A stretch of DNA of 48,264 bases from CAZQYB01 sp964582985 (GCA_964582985.1 CAZOUM010000017.1:1-48264), one strand, 5' to 3'; positions 8,108 through 16,446 are shown, counted from the first letter of the stretch. Made by a program: numbers and translations. The notes: generated from the letters alone by a model not told the origin.

Positions 8108-8853
8108 AGCTATAAACCTCCCAAAAATATAATATCAATTCTTGTCTTTATAATCATGGCTATTATATGCTGGCCCCAAGCCATTATCAATAATTAATTT
8201 CCAGACCATTTGCCTAAACAATTATGAATAATTGCGTTTTCCGACACCTGATTATATTATCGGCTTATTTGAACCGGTCATTAACCTGCTAATTATCCCA
8301 AGAAGTGCCATATTCGACACTCAATACTCATTCGAGCTTATCTTATGTTTGGGATTTTAGGCAAATTATAGATGAATCAGGAAAGTTGGGGGAAGAAAAA
8401 TTTTGGCTATTGACGGGATGAGAATGCCTCGGTATCGCCGAGAGGTTGGTGCGTCCCGGCGGCAACATTGATTTGCTGAAGCTCCGGGATGAATGGCTCA
8501 ACCTGACTCTTTGATATCATTCATGGGCTCTTTATATAATAAGTATTTCCCCCAATTCGTCAATTATTCTCCTTTTGACGGCGCTGCGGGCGGGCTAATA
8601 TCGAATATAATTCACAGAGTTTCGAAGGATGAAAACCAAGTTAATGGGACTTCTCAGAGGCGCCGATATTCTGTTTCAGCTGGTCAAAACGCAAGTGTTG
8701 CCGAGGGCTTGATGACGAGCGTGCAAAATGATTATTGACAATTAATAGTGTATAGCGTATAGCGTATGGGCGATAGCGAGTGGCGTCAAGCCATAATGTG
8801 AAAATGGGATTCTCATTTTGTTTTACCGACACTAAGTTCTGGAGTGAAAGATT
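8108..8853. other. Gene-free stretch of about 750 bases
   Basis: This is the longest stretch without a confident gene. Its first 300 bases are AT-rich and include the promoter region of the PIN/TRAM gene. At 8414-8489 it becomes GC-rich and can fold into nested hairpins. A plus-strand open frame of 81 codons at 8493-8738 starts ATG but has no good ribosome-binding site or recognisable content. At about 8748-8780 there is a short tandem repeat of TATAGCG-like units just upstream of mlaE. Confidence 0.5.
8414..8489 (+). ncRNA. Possible structured RNA with two mutually exclusive stems
   Basis: TCCCGG at 8454-8459 can pair upstream with CGGGA (8414-8418), enclosing the hairpin CTCGG-tatcg-CCGAG (8428-8442). 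It can instead pair downstream with CCGGGA (8484-8489), enclosing the hairpin CGGCAA (8460-8465) / TTGCTG (8473-8478). A central strand with two alternative partners is the layout of an attenuator or riboswitch expression platform. The family is not one I recognise, and mlaE begins about 365 bases later. The strand is guessed from the position upstream of mlaE. Confidence 0.3.
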
Positions 8854-9663
8854 ATGATTGCAGTGCTCGGAGCGAAAACGGTACGGGGCGTAGCTAACGC
8901 GGGGCGGTTTGGGAGGTTTGTTTGGCAGACGATTATCGCCTGTGCGCGGAGTTGTATTAGCAGCCGGACATATCCGCTGATATGGACGCAGATGAATATC
9001 ATCGGCGTTCGCAGCGTGCCGGTTATAATGATAACGGGCGCATTCGTCGGAATGACATTGGCTATTCAGGCGTATGACCAGCTTGTGATAATGGGCTTGG
9101 AGGAGCGCATGGGGCAATTGATAGGTCTTTCGGTCGTGAGCGAATTAGGGCCTGTGCTCGCGGCGGTTATGCTGGCTGGGCGTGTCGGCGGAGCCTTGAC
9201 CGCTGAATTAGGTACAATGAATGTCACTGAGCAGATTGATGCGGTCAAAAGTATGGGTACCGACCCGGTACGACATCTGGTTGCACCACGAGTTTTGGCG
9301 TGCCTGCTGCTTACGCCGGCTTTAATCATTTATGCGGATTTATTAGGCGTGCTCGGCGGGTTTTTCGTCAGCGTTATCTTAAAGGATATCAACAGCCAGG
9401 CGTATTGGAACTTCAGCGCCGCGGCTGTGGAACTGTGGGATGTGTCTATTGGAATCGTGAAGGGATTTTTCTTCGGCGTAGCTATTGCGATTATTAGTTG
9501 TTATAAGGGGTTTCATTGCAGAGAAGGTGCTCACGGTGTAGGACAGGCGTGTACGGAAGCGTTTGTATCGAGCTTTATCGCGATATTGGCGATTAATCTG
9601 GCTCTGGCAATTGTTTTCAAGGCGATTTACAGTACGTTTTGGCCCATCAGAAGTCTGCTTTGA
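8854..9663 (+). CDS. mlaE: MlaE-family ABC transporter permease
   Basis: The 269-residue membrane protein matches the MlaE (YrbE) permease family of phospholipid and hydrophobic-compound transporters. Characteristic stretches are VPVIMITGAFVGMTLAIQ, GLSVVSELGPVLAAVMLAGRVGGALTAELGTM and EQIDAVKSMGTDPVRHLVAPR, followed by three or more membrane helices at the C-terminal end. In well-studied systems MlaE pairs with the ATPase MlaF and an MCE-domain protein (MlaD) to move lipids between the inner and outer membranes. The ATPase gene follows 31 bases downstream. No MCE protein gene follows in this window, so the substrate-binding partner must lie elsewhere. The start ATG is at 8854. Confidence 0.93.
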   Translation: MIAVLGAKTVRGVANAGRFGRFVWQTIIACARSCISSRTYPLIWTQMNIIGVRSVPVIMITGAFVGMTLAIQAYDQLVIMGLEERMGQLIGLSVVSELGPVLAAVMLAGRVGGALTAELGTMNVTEQIDAVKSMGTDPVRHLVAPRVLACLLLTPALIIYADLLGVLGGFFVSVILKDINSQAYWNFSAAAVELWDVSIGIVKGFFFGVAIAIISCYKGFHCREGAHGVGQACTEAFVSSFIAILAINLALAIVFKAIYSTFWPIRSLL

Positions 9664-9694
9664 CCTCGGGTGAAGTATTTGAATCTCAACAGGG

Positions 9695-10558
9695 GTGAAT
9701 GTGGAAAACGGCGGTGAGAAGAATGAGAGGCAAGTCGCTGAGAAGGATGGTTTCCTCGTCCTCAAGGACGTTACGAAAAAATTCGGGGACAATGTCGTTC
9801 TGGATAATGTTTCTGTGACGATAGAGAAAGGCAAGACGACAGTTGTGATCGGTTCCAGCGGATGCGGTAAGACCGTTTTGATAAAACATTTGATAGTGCT
9901 GCTGCGGCCAAGTTCGGGTGAGGTTTATTTTAAGAATCGCCGGATTGATGAACTGTCTGAACGTGAGCTCAACAAGATACGTACACATTACGGCTTTCTT
10001 TTCCAGGGAGGTGCGTTGTTTGATAGTCTCAGCGTTGCTGAAAATATAATGTTTCCAATAAAACAGCATTGTAAGTTGACTGAGCCGGGTTTGATTGACG
10101 AGATTATAAAGACCAAGCTGGCGATGGTTGGCCTTGATGGTTTTCAGCAGTTTTACCCTGCGAATCTTTCCGGGGGACAGCGCAAAAGAGTGGCTTTGGC
10201 AAGGGCGATAGCGTTAGACCCGGAAGTAATTTTATACGATGAGCCGACCACTGGGCTGGATCCGATTCGTTCGGATATTATCAACGAACTTATTTTGAAG
10301 CTGCAGAGAGAACTTGGCGTCACGACTGTTGTAGTCACGCACGATATGACGAGCGCCTATAAGATAGCTGACCGTATTATTATGCTGCATAACGGCAAGA
10401 TTGTTGCCGACGGTAACGCCGACCATATTCGCAATCATCCTCATCCTACGGTTCAGCAGTTTATCCACGGCCAGGTTAGTGAAGACGACCTTGCGGTTTT
10501 GCGGGCAAGGACGACCATTTCGCGAGCACAGTTTCTGCCCCGCGACTTTGAGCAATAG
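9695..10558 (+). CDS. mlaF: MlaF-family ABC transporter ATP-binding protein
   Basis: The 287-residue ATPase has all canonical elements: Walker A GSSGCGKT (residues 53-60), Q-loop FLFQGGALFDSL, signature LSGGQRKRVALARAI, Walker B VILYDEPTTGLDP and switch histidine VVTHDMTS. The FQGGALFDSLSV motif after the Q-loop is typical of the MlaF branch. It should energise the MlaE permease encoded immediately upstream. The start is a GTG at 9695; a second GTG at 9701 is closer to the purine-rich AGGGGTG and could be the true start. The final 30 residues extend beyond the core fold and contain the ELxxLRAR-like tail commonly seen in the family. The assignment is firm, the exact start less so. Confidence 0.93.
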   Translation: MNVENGGEKNERQVAEKDGFLVLKDVTKKFGDNVVLDNVSVTIEKGKTTVVIGSSGCGKTVLIKHLIVLLRPSSGEVYFKNRRIDELSERELNKIRTHYGFLFQGGALFDSLSVAENIMFPIKQHCKLTEPGLIDEIIKTKLAMVGLDGFQQFYPANLSGGQRKRVALARAIALDPEVILYDEPTTGLDPIRSDIINELILKLQRELGVTTVVVTHDMTSAYKIADRIIMLHNGKIVADGNADHIRNHPHPTVQQFIHGQVSEDDLAVLRARTTISRAQFLPRDFEQ

Positions 10559-10663
10559 CAGATCATAGGGGGCATTTTGCGCATATTGAGCGGAGGAGTG
10601 TCGTGCTCAGGTAACGGTCGCCGCGGATGGGCAGAATGACAAAAAGGGTGAATAAATGTAATT

Positions 10664-11701
10664 ATGGCAATTGAAGAAGCAAATCTCAAGCAGGCGGTGT
10701 TGTGGGAACCGCAAGGGGACAAAAAGGTTCGGTGCAGGCTGTGTAACTGGCGATGCCTGATTGATGACGGCAAATTGGGCAAATGTTGCGTTCGCAAAAA
10801 CGCGGGTGGTGTACTGTATTCGCTAAGCTACGACAAGGTTTGCTCGGCTAATCCCGACCCAATTGAAAAGAAGCCTTTATTTCATTTTCAGCCGGGGACG
10901 AATAGTTTCTCTATCGCGACAATGGGTTGTAACTTTCGCTGTGAATTTTGCCAGAACTGGCAGATAAGCCAGGCAGCTATTGAGGACGGCAGAATCGATG
11001 GCCAGGCAATAGCACCTGAGAAAATAGTCGAAGCTGCTGTTGGCTACGATTGTGCCAGCATTGCTTACACATACACCGAGCCGACTGTTTTTATGGAATT
11101 GTGCAGCGATTGCGGCCGGTTGGCGAAAGAGCGAGGCTTGACCAATGTCTTTGTCAGCAACGGTTTTATGACGAAAGAGGCGATTGATTTTGCCTGTGAT
11201 TGGCTTAACGGGATAAATGTTGACCTGAAATCGTTCAGTGAGGATTACTACAAGAGGTTGTGTAAATCGCGATTGCAGCCTGTACTTGATACGATTAGCT
11301 ATATCGCGAACGAAACAGACATTTGGCTTGAGATTACTACTTTGCTTGTGCCGGGCGAAAACGATTCCGACGCTGAGCTAAGAAAGCTTGCCGATTTTAT
11401 TGTTAATAAGGCTGGGCCTGATGTTCCCTGGCATATCAGCCGATTTCATCCGCAGTATAAGTTTATGGATTCGGTTCCTACTCCGATCAGCAGTCTCCAG
11501 TGTGCGGAGCAAATAGGCAAAGCTGCAGGGCTGCATTATATTTACCTCGGTAATGTGCCGGGGTCAAAGTCGGAGAGCACGTTTTGCTATAACTGCGGCA
11601 GAATGCTAATCGAACGTGTCGGCTATAGAATTGCCGGCAATCACATAGTCAATTCGTGTTGTCCCGACTGCGGCACGAAGATAGCAGGATTTAGCTTGTA
11701 A
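10664..11701 (+). CDS. amrS: AmrS-type radical SAM enzyme (AmmeMemoRadiSam system)
   Basis: The 345-residue protein carries the radical-SAM cluster motif Cys89-x3-Cys93-x2-Cys96 in MGCNFRCEFCQNWQIS. It is preceded by an N-terminal cysteine cluster (Cys24, Cys27, Cys31, Cys41) and followed by two further Cys pairs at the C-terminus (CYNCGR, CCPDCG). These are hallmarks of the pyruvate-formate-lyase-activase-like proteins that occur with MEMO1-like (AmmB) and AMMECR1-like (AmmA) proteins. The reaction of this system is not settled, and those partner genes are not in the window. The gene is convergent with the ORP-like operon, with only 14 bases between stops. The start ATG at 10664 has no strong ribosome-binding site. 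Confidence 0.9.
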   Translation: MAIEEANLKQAVLWEPQGDKKVRCRLCNWRCLIDDGKLGKCCVRKNAGGVLYSLSYDKVCSANPDPIEKKPLFHFQPGTNSFSIATMGCNFRCEFCQNWQISQAAIEDGRIDGQAIAPEKIVEAAVGYDCASIAYTYTEPTVFMELCSDCGRLAKERGLTNVFVSNGFMTKEAIDFACDWLNGINVDLKSFSEDYYKRLCKSRLQPVLDTISYIANETDIWLEITTLLVPGENDSDAELRKLADFIVNKAGPDVPWHISRFHPQYKFMDSVPTPISSLQCAEQIGKAAGLHYIYLGNVPGSKSESTFCYNCGRMLIERVGYRIAGNHIVNSCCPDCGTKIAGFSL

Positions 11702-11715
11702 TATAGTCTGCGTTT

Positions 11716-12108
11716 TCATTTGCGAGGGCCGTGACCATGGCCTCGGCGGTGTCCGCCGCGGCCGCCGGAGCCTCGGCGAAAGCGGTGGGGGGGCTCTGGA
11801 ACCATAGCAGCGGCGGCATCGAGTTTGAAGGAACCGCCTTCGATTGCGAGTGCTTTTGCATTGACCAAAGCGTCGGCGATTTTTTTGTGGGCGGATTCGA
11901 GGATTCTGCCGAACGTCTGGCGAGATATGTTCATCTTTTCGGCGGCCTGCTCCTGATAGAGGCCCTGAAGGTCGGCCAGGCGGATTGCTTCGAGCTCATC
12001 AACGGCTAATGTGACGTGCTGCAGGATGGAAAGAGGGATACCTCGTGGTTTGTAGTAGTTAGCCTGTGGAAGGCAACCGACATGTCTGCAATGTGTTGGT
12101 CTCGGCAT
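11716..12108 (-). CDS. DUF134 helix-turn-helix protein
   Basis: The 130-residue protein opens with MPRPTHCRHVGCLP and YKPRGIPL, the cysteine-containing N-terminus of the DUF134 family, followed by LDELEAIRLADLQGLYQEQAAEKMNIS-like helices that form a sigma-70 region 4-type helix-turn-helix (about residues 38-85). The tail is rich in Gly, His and Arg (about residues 110-130), a possible metal-binding segment. DUF134 genes commonly accompany MinD/ferredoxin ATPases and NifX-like proteins in anaerobes, as here, where it is the last gene of the minus-strand operon, 29 bases after the Mrp-NifX fusion. It is the best candidate in the operon for a transcriptional regulator, perhaps acting on the palindrome at 16941-16964. 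That link is inference. Confidence 0.87.
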   Translation of the reverse strand: MPRPTHCRHVGCLPQANYYKPRGIPLSILQHVTLAVDELEAIRLADLQGLYQEQAAEKMNISRQTFGRILESAHKKIADALVNAKALAIEGGSFKLDAAAAMVPEPPHRFRRGSGGRGGHRRGHGHGPRK

Positions 12109-12137
12109 ATCAGGAGTCCTGTTTTACGGTTATGGTC

Positions 12138-13313
12138 TTAATGGTCGCAGATATTTTCTCCGTGTTCCAACCGGCCTGTTAAGTATTGCAGAGCCAATTG
12201 CTGCGGCGTATCATCTGGCGCACCAACGACTACATCAATGTTGCTCTGTGCAAATAATTGCTGAGCTCTTTGGCCCATTCCTCCTGCGATTATCAACTCG
12301 ACCTGCAATCCTGCGAGCCATTTAGGTAAAGCACCCGGCTCGTGAGCCGGTGGATATACCAACTCCTGGCTCTTGATTGTCTTGGTGTTACTGTCAACGT
12401 CAATGATGGCAAACTGCTGGCAATGTCCAAAATGGGCTGAAAGTTTGCCGTCCGTTATTGGAATTGCGATTCTCATTTTATTCTGCTCCTTATCATTAGT
12501 TTTAATTTGTTTGTCGGACCGCAATATTGTTTGAAATGCGTAGTTAAGGGCTTCAACTGTAGGACTTTGGTTGTTGTAGTAGATAAATGGTTTGCCTAAA
12601 TCGCAGGCAGAGACCATAGCAGGGTCCAACGGAATACTGCCCAAAAGCGGTACGCCTAAATCCGCCGCCATTTGTTTGCCGCCATCACCCTTGAATATGT
12701 CTGTTCTGCGATTGCAGTTAGGACAGACAAAGCCGCTCATATTTTCAATAACTCCTAAGACAGGCAAATTCACTTGTCTGCAAAAGCTTATACACTTTTT
12801 GACATCGATGACGGCAAGCTGCTGAGGTGTGGTGACAATAAGAGCACCGTCCGCTTTGTGGAGTGAATGCCCAAGCGCATCATTTTCCTTTTGGTGAGCA
12901 CCCAGTAATTGAACTATTGAAAGCGGTTCGTCACCGGTGCCGGGTGGGCAGTCAATAACCAGATAGTCCAGATTGCCCCAGGAGACGTCCGTTACAAACT
13001 GCCTTATGACATTGTGTTTCATAGGGCCGCGCCAAATGACAGCGTTGCTTTCGTCCGGTAGTAAAAATCCGATACTCATTATTTTAAGCGTGTCATTGTA
13101 CAACATCGGCATAATCTTGTCACCTTCAGCCTGAACGGCCCTGTCATCAAGATTCAGTAGTTTGGGGATACTTGGGCCGTGAATATCAACATCTAATAAG
13201 CCCACACTCCTGCCCTCCATTGAGAGCCAAACCGCCAAGTTAGCCGCAATGCTGCTTTTACCAACGCCGCCTTTGCCGCTTAAAACAAGAATTTTGTGCT
13301 TAATATCTTCCAT
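12138..13313 (-). CDS. mrp: Mrp/NBP35-type iron-sulfur carrier ATPase fused to a NifX-like domain
   Basis: The 391-residue protein has two parts. Residues 1-265 are an Mrp ATPase with deviant Walker A (SGKGGVGKSS), DVDIHGPS, IDCPPGTGDEP and the CPNC metal motif in GFVCPNCNRR. Residues from Met280 onward are a NifB/NifX-type cofactor-binding domain (MRIAIPITDGKLSAHFGHC, then LIIAGGMGQRAQQLF). Mrp proteins assemble or carry 4Fe-4S clusters; NifX-like domains bind metal clusters, including the Mo-Cu cluster of the orange protein ORP. The start codon overlaps the stop of the preceding MinD-like gene by one base. The linker between domains is charged and contains a ribosome-binding site plus ATG in frame, so the NifX part may also be made separately. 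Confidence 0.9.
   Translation of the reverse strand: MEDIKHKILVLSGKGGVGKSSIAANLAVWLSMEGRSVGLLDVDIHGPSIPKLLNLDDRAVQAEGDKIMPMLYNDTLKIMSIGFLLPDESNAVIWRGPMKHNVIRQFVTDVSWGNLDYLVIDCPPGTGDEPLSIVQLLGAHQKENDALGHSLHKADGALIVTTPQQLAVIDVKKCISFCRQVNLPVLGVIENMSGFVCPNCNRRTDIFKGDGGKQMAADLGVPLLGSIPLDPAMVSACDLGKPFIYYNNQSPTVEALNYAFQTILRSDKQIKTNDKEQNKMRIAIPITDGKLSAHFGHCQQFAIIDVDSNTKTIKSQELVYPPAHEPGALPKWLAGLQVELIIAGGMGQRAQQLFAQSNIDVVVGAPDDTPQQLALQYLTGRLEHGENICDH
12476..12491 (-). promoter_or_regulatory. Internal ribosome-binding site and ATG inside the Mrp-NifX fusion
   Basis: Reading the minus strand, AAGGAG (12491-12486) precedes an in-frame ATG (12476-12474) by nine bases. It lies exactly at the boundary between the ATPase and the NifX-like domain, which begins MRIAIPITDGK. 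This is the arrangement expected of a separate gene start and suggests a fused former gene boundary or dual translation. Confidence 0.55.
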
Positions 13314-14230
13314 TATTTTGTTTCCTTCTTATTCGGGACCTCGCTCAACATATCCAATATTGATTTCCACAGCGACACTATTTGCTTTTTCACGGTGCTA
13401 TTTGAATATTCCACAATGCTCTTGCCTGCGATCTGTGCTTTAGTAACTATGTTATCGTAAGCAATTTTACCCACAACTCTCAAGCCTTTTTCGGTAGTTG
13501 TTTTTTCAATTGTTTCTGCGATTTCAGGGTTAATGTCACACTTGTTGATACAAACTGCCGTTGGAATCCGGAAATGTTCGGTTAATTCAACGACTCTGTC
13601 AAGGTCATGCCGGCCGGAGATAGTTGGTTCGGTGACAGCCAATACCAAATCTGCTCCGGTAATCGATGCGATCACCGGGCAGCCGATGCCAGGAGAGCCG
13701 TCTGCGATTATGAGGTCTTTGTTTTGCTTGGTTGCAATTCGTTTTGCCTCTTTTCGAATCAAGCTGACCAATTTCCCGCTGTTTTCCTGTGCGATGCCCA
13801 GTCTGGCATGAACCATTGGGCCAAATCGGGTTTCTGATATAAACCATCGGCCGTTAATGGCATCTTTGAACTCTATTGCATCAACAGGGCAGAAGTGAGC
13901 ACATACGCCGCACCCTTCGCAGGCAATAGGATCGATCGTGTAAGTTTTTTCGACCACATCATTGCCTGGCCCGTTGAACTGCAGGGCGTTAAAGTTGCAG
14001 ACCTCCTCACATTTCCCACAGCCGATACATTTTTCCGTGATAACCGATGCCAATTTGCCGCCGCTAAAGTTATGGGTTTGTTTTATATCCGGTTGTAGCA
14101 CCAGATGCAAATCCGCAGCATCGACGTCACAATCGGCTAGTAAGGCACTGTTCGCCAGCGCGGCAAATGAGGCAACGATACTTGTCTTGCCCGTACCGCC
14201 TTTACCACTGATGACAACTATTTCCTTCAA
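13313..14230 (-). CDS. MinD-superfamily ATPase with inserted double ferredoxin domain (first copy)
   Basis: The 305-residue protein begins with a deviant Walker A motif VISGKGGTGKTS. After about 60 residues it carries two 4Fe-4S ferredoxin motifs, Cys68-Cys71-Cys74-Cys78 and Cys104-Cys107-Cys110-Cys114, and then returns to the ATPase fold with IADGSPGIGCPV. This architecture defines the anaerobe-specific ParA/MinD-like ATPases encoded beside the orange protein in Desulfovibrio (ORP complex). They are believed to act in metal-cluster handling, and in Desulfovibrio the complex has been linked to cell division proteins. Upstream is the methyltransferase gene (14-base gap); downstream the Mrp-NifX fusion overlaps by one base. 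It is a paralogue of the protein encoded at 15201-16076. Confidence 0.92.
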   Translation of the reverse strand: MKEIVVISGKGGTGKTSIVASFAALANSALLADCDVDAADLHLVLQPDIKQTHNFSGGKLASVITEKCIGCGKCEEVCNFNALQFNGPGNDVVEKTYTIDPIACEGCGVCAHFCPVDAIEFKDAINGRWFISETRFGPMVHARLGIAQENSGKLVSLIRKEAKRIATKQNKDLIIADGSPGIGCPVIASITGADLVLAVTEPTISGRHDLDRVVELTEHFRIPTAVCINKCDINPEIAETIEKTTTEKGLRVVGKIAYDNIVTKAQIAGKSIVEYSNSTVKKQIVSLWKSILDMLSEVPNKKETK

Positions 14231-14243
14231 TTCAGGTTTTCCT

Positions 14244-14846
14244 TTATGTTGAATCTTTCTTTTTTCCTTTTACAACGTATAGACTGGCTACGTTACTATC
14301 TTGGCTTGGGAATATTTGCTCACCTCTGATACCTAAAAAGTATTCTGTCCGGATGGAGAAATACTCTGCAATTGTTCTCTCAATCTCTGTTAAGTTTGTA
14401 TGCTTGACCCTGTTTATGTAGGAGTCTGGATTCGCGGTTTTTAGTTTGAAAAATTCAGAATTTGGGTTGAGCAGCATAGCCAAAAGTTTACCGCCCAATC
14501 TGAGAACACGAGCGGTCTGTTTAATGGCTTCCTCATATTTTTCAATAAACTGTAAAGAGGCGACGTAAATAATTGCATCAAAACTGCAATCCGCAAAATC
14601 CATATTTTCTGCCGAGCCAACTACAGTTCTTATGATGTCCGCTACCTGGTCCAAGGCCTCTTTGGAAATATCCAGACCGGTAACGTTGAAACCATATTCG
14701 CATAAAGCCCTCTCTATAATCGCGGGGCCGCAGCCGATGCTTAAAACGTCTTCAGCGTCTTTTAACTCCTGCAAAATATAGTCTGTCTCGGCTTTGAAAA
14801 CCTTCTTCCAAAATTCCGTTTTACAAGATTGCAAATACTTCTCCAT
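14244..14846 (-). CDS. Class I SAM-dependent methyltransferase
   Basis: From ATG at 14846 the protein has 200 residues. The SAM-binding motif I is VLSIGCGPAIIE (about residues 34-45), followed by the acidic motif VTGLDISKEAL and AENMDFADCSFDAII, the usual Rossmann methyltransferase order. The N-terminus MEKYLQSCKTEFWKKVF is helical and specific to its subgroup. An AGGA ribosome-binding site lies about nine bases upstream of 14846; an alternative GTG at 14891 would overlap the J-domain gene. The substrate is unknown. It sits between the J-domain gene and a MinD-like ATPase gene in a continuous operon, so it probably acts on a protein or small molecule of the same pathway, which is inference from position only. 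Confidence 0.85.
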   Translation of the reverse strand: MEKYLQSCKTEFWKKVFKAETDYILQELKDAEDVLSIGCGPAIIERALCEYGFNVTGLDISKEALDQVADIIRTVVGSAENMDFADCSFDAIIYVASLQFIEKYEEAIKQTARVLRLGGKLLAMLLNPNSEFFKLKTANPDSYINRVKHTNLTEIERTIAEYFSIRTEYFLGIRGEQIFPSQDSNVASLYVVKGKKKDST

Positions 14847-14863
14847 ACCAGCTAATCCTGTAT

Positions 14864-15214
14864 TTACTCGAAAAACTTTTCCCGCCACCACAAAAAGTGA
14901 CCCCAGAGATTATCAAGCGCATACTTGCTGTCCTCAGGGACTGCTGACCAGGATTTGATTTCTTCTAACAGCATATCGCAGGGCCTATCTTCAGCCAGCA
15001 GTTCGTATGCGCATTTGACGACCACGAATTTCTTATGTGCGTCGCTGTCATTCGGATTGTGGTCCGGATGATACTTCAGCGATGCTCGCCTGTATGCTTT
15101 TTTCAATGTTTGTTGGCTCGCACTTTCTTCAACGCCGAGTATTTTGCGTGCAGCCCGACGAGCTTCTAAATCCCGAGTTATTCTTTCTCCGAACTCGTAA
15201 TCATCTTTTATCAT
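14864..15214 (-). CDS. Small J-domain (DnaJ-like) co-chaperone
   Basis: The 116-residue protein contains a J domain at about residues 22-75 with the essential HPD tripeptide (His49-Pro50-Asp51 in LKYHPDHNP). There is no Gly/Phe region or zinc-finger, so it is a type III J protein that would recruit an Hsp70 to a specific client. A C-terminal 35-residue stretch rich in Trp (SWSAVPEDSKYALDNLWGHF) may bind that client. The gene overlaps the end of the upstream MinD-like gene by 14 bases and is therefore translationally coupled to it. A J protein inside an iron-sulfur handling operon recalls HscB, but the sequence lacks the HscB C-terminal domain. Confidence 0.87.
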   Translation of the reverse strand: MIKDDYEFGERITRDLEARRAARKILGVEESASQQTLKKAYRRASLKYHPDHNPNDSDAHKKFVVVKCAYELLAEDRPCDMLLEEIKSWSAVPEDSKYALDNLWGHFLWWREKFFE

Positions 15215-16076
15215 TAATCCTTGCCCTTAAGCGTCTTACATATTCATATAATTCTGCAAACCGTTTCTTGTATTCACTCAATACATCAACAATTAACCTG
15301 CCGGATGAATATGCCTCGGCAATTCGGCGGTCGTCAGGCAACTTCATAACAATATCTATGTTTTCGGCTGTGCAGTATTCTTCGACCTGGTCATTACCGA
15401 TGCCGTAACGGTTAATGGCGACGGCAAATGGTAAATTCATTTGCCTGACCAATCCTATAGCTAACTTCAAATCATTTAAGCCGAATGGTGTCGGCTCGGT
15501 AACAAGCAAAACGAAATTCGCATCCCTGACCGCCTCAACTACAGGACAGGATGTGCCGGGCGGGACATCAATTACTGACAGGCAATTTTCTTCTATGTGC
15601 TTTTTCACTTGTTTTATCACCGACGGCGTTCGCATATGTCCCACACGCAGTCTGCCGTGAACAAAATCTATGTCACTGGCTTTGCCCAGCTCAATATCTC
15701 CGACCTTGAGCGATTTTGCTTCAATTGCATCAACAGGGCAGACGAGCCAACAGCCACCACAGGAATGGCAAAGCTGCTCAAAGGTCAATACGTTTTCTTT
15801 AACGCAGACAATAGCGCCGTACTGGCAAATCTGGCCGCATTTACCGCAGGTGGTGCATTTTTCCAAATCGACCTCTGGTACATCCACAGTCGCTTCCTGG
15901 CTGCGGTCGATTTCCGGCTTTAGGAAAATGTGGCCATTTGGCTCTTCGACATCGCAGTCAAGATATTGAACCTTTTGACCCAGGCCAGCAACGTAGTGAG
16001 CGAGATTGGTGGCAATTGTTGTCTTGCCCGTACCTCCCTTGCCACTGGCAACAGCGATAACGAAACCTGTTGGCAT
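15201..16076 (-). CDS. MinD-superfamily ATPase with inserted double ferredoxin domain (second copy)
   Basis: From ATG at 16076 (MPTGFVIAVASGKGGTGKTT) the protein has 291 residues. It has the deviant Walker A motif, LDCDVEEPNGH and two 4Fe-4S motifs, Cys74-Cys77-Cys80-Cys84 and Cys103-Cys106-Cys109-Cys113, then VIDVPPGTSCPVVEA and a late VTEPTPFGLNDL. It is a paralogue of the protein at 13313-14230; such pairs are standard in ORP-type clusters and may form a heterodimer. The ATG lies just after the stop of the NifX-like gene at 16078, and an upstream in-frame extension to 16109 would overlap that gene. The stop codon overlaps the J-domain gene by 14 bases, so the operon is tightly coupled. Confidence 0.92.
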   Translation of the reverse strand: MPTGFVIAVASGKGGTGKTTIATNLAHYVAGLGQKVQYLDCDVEEPNGHIFLKPEIDRSQEATVDVPEVDLEKCTTCGKCGQICQYGAIVCVKENVLTFEQLCHSCGGCWLVCPVDAIEAKSLKVGDIELGKASDIDFVHGRLRVGHMRTPSVIKQVKKHIEENCLSVIDVPPGTSCPVVEAVRDANFVLLVTEPTPFGLNDLKLAIGLVRQMNLPFAVAINRYGIGNDQVEEYCTAENIDIVMKLPDDRRIAEAYSSGRLIVDVLSEYKKRFAELYEYVRRLRARINDKR

Positions 16077-16077
16077 G

Positions 16078-16446
16078 TTATTTTTCCGTACCAAAATGCG
16101 GTTGCACATTTGGTCCAGCGGCTTCGGTCAGCTTGCCGCTTTTGAAAAGCTCAGCAGCTTCCATGACTGTCCCTCCCACGCCGGTGTACAATTTAACACC
16201 GGCAGCGGTCAAGGTCCGCTCGGCATTCGGCCCGCAATTGCCTGTCAGAACCGCCTCAGTGCCTGAGTCTGCTACGGTCTTGGCAGAACTGATGCCTGCA
16301 CCACCTGCGGCGGCAACATTTTCATTTTCAATCACACTAAAGTCCGTTGTTTCCGTATCAACGATGACAAAGTACGCTGCTCTTCCGAACCTTGGGTCAA
16401 CTTCGGAATCCATCGTTTTTCCCGTTGATGTTATTGCAATTTTCAT
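16078..16446 (-). CDS. NifX/NifB-family cofactor-binding protein (orange-protein-like)
   Basis: From ATG at 16446 the protein has 122 residues and consists of a single dinitrogenase iron-molybdenum cofactor-type domain (MKIAITSTGKTMDSEVDPRFGRAAYFVIVD, AGISSAKTVAD, VLTGNCGPNAERTL, KLYTGVGGTV). Relatives include NifX, the C-terminal part of NifB and the Mo-Cu orange protein. The start is chosen because AAAGG lies seven bases upstream and the conserved domain begins at this Met; a longer in-frame start at 16503 would add 19 unrelated residues that cover the intercistronic hairpin. It is a second copy of the domain found at the C-terminus of the Mrp fusion. Metal bound is not readable from sequence. 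Confidence 0.9.
   Translation of the reverse strand: MKIAITSTGKTMDSEVDPRFGRAAYFVIVDTETTDFSVIENENVAAAGGAGISSAKTVADSGTEAVLTGNCGPNAERTLTAAGVKLYTGVGGTVMEAAELFKSGKLTEAAGPNVQPHFGTEK

Noticed and set aside
8493..8738. Plus-strand open frame of 81 residues
   Set aside because: No ribosome-binding site, no recognisable content, and it ends 116 bases before mlaE.
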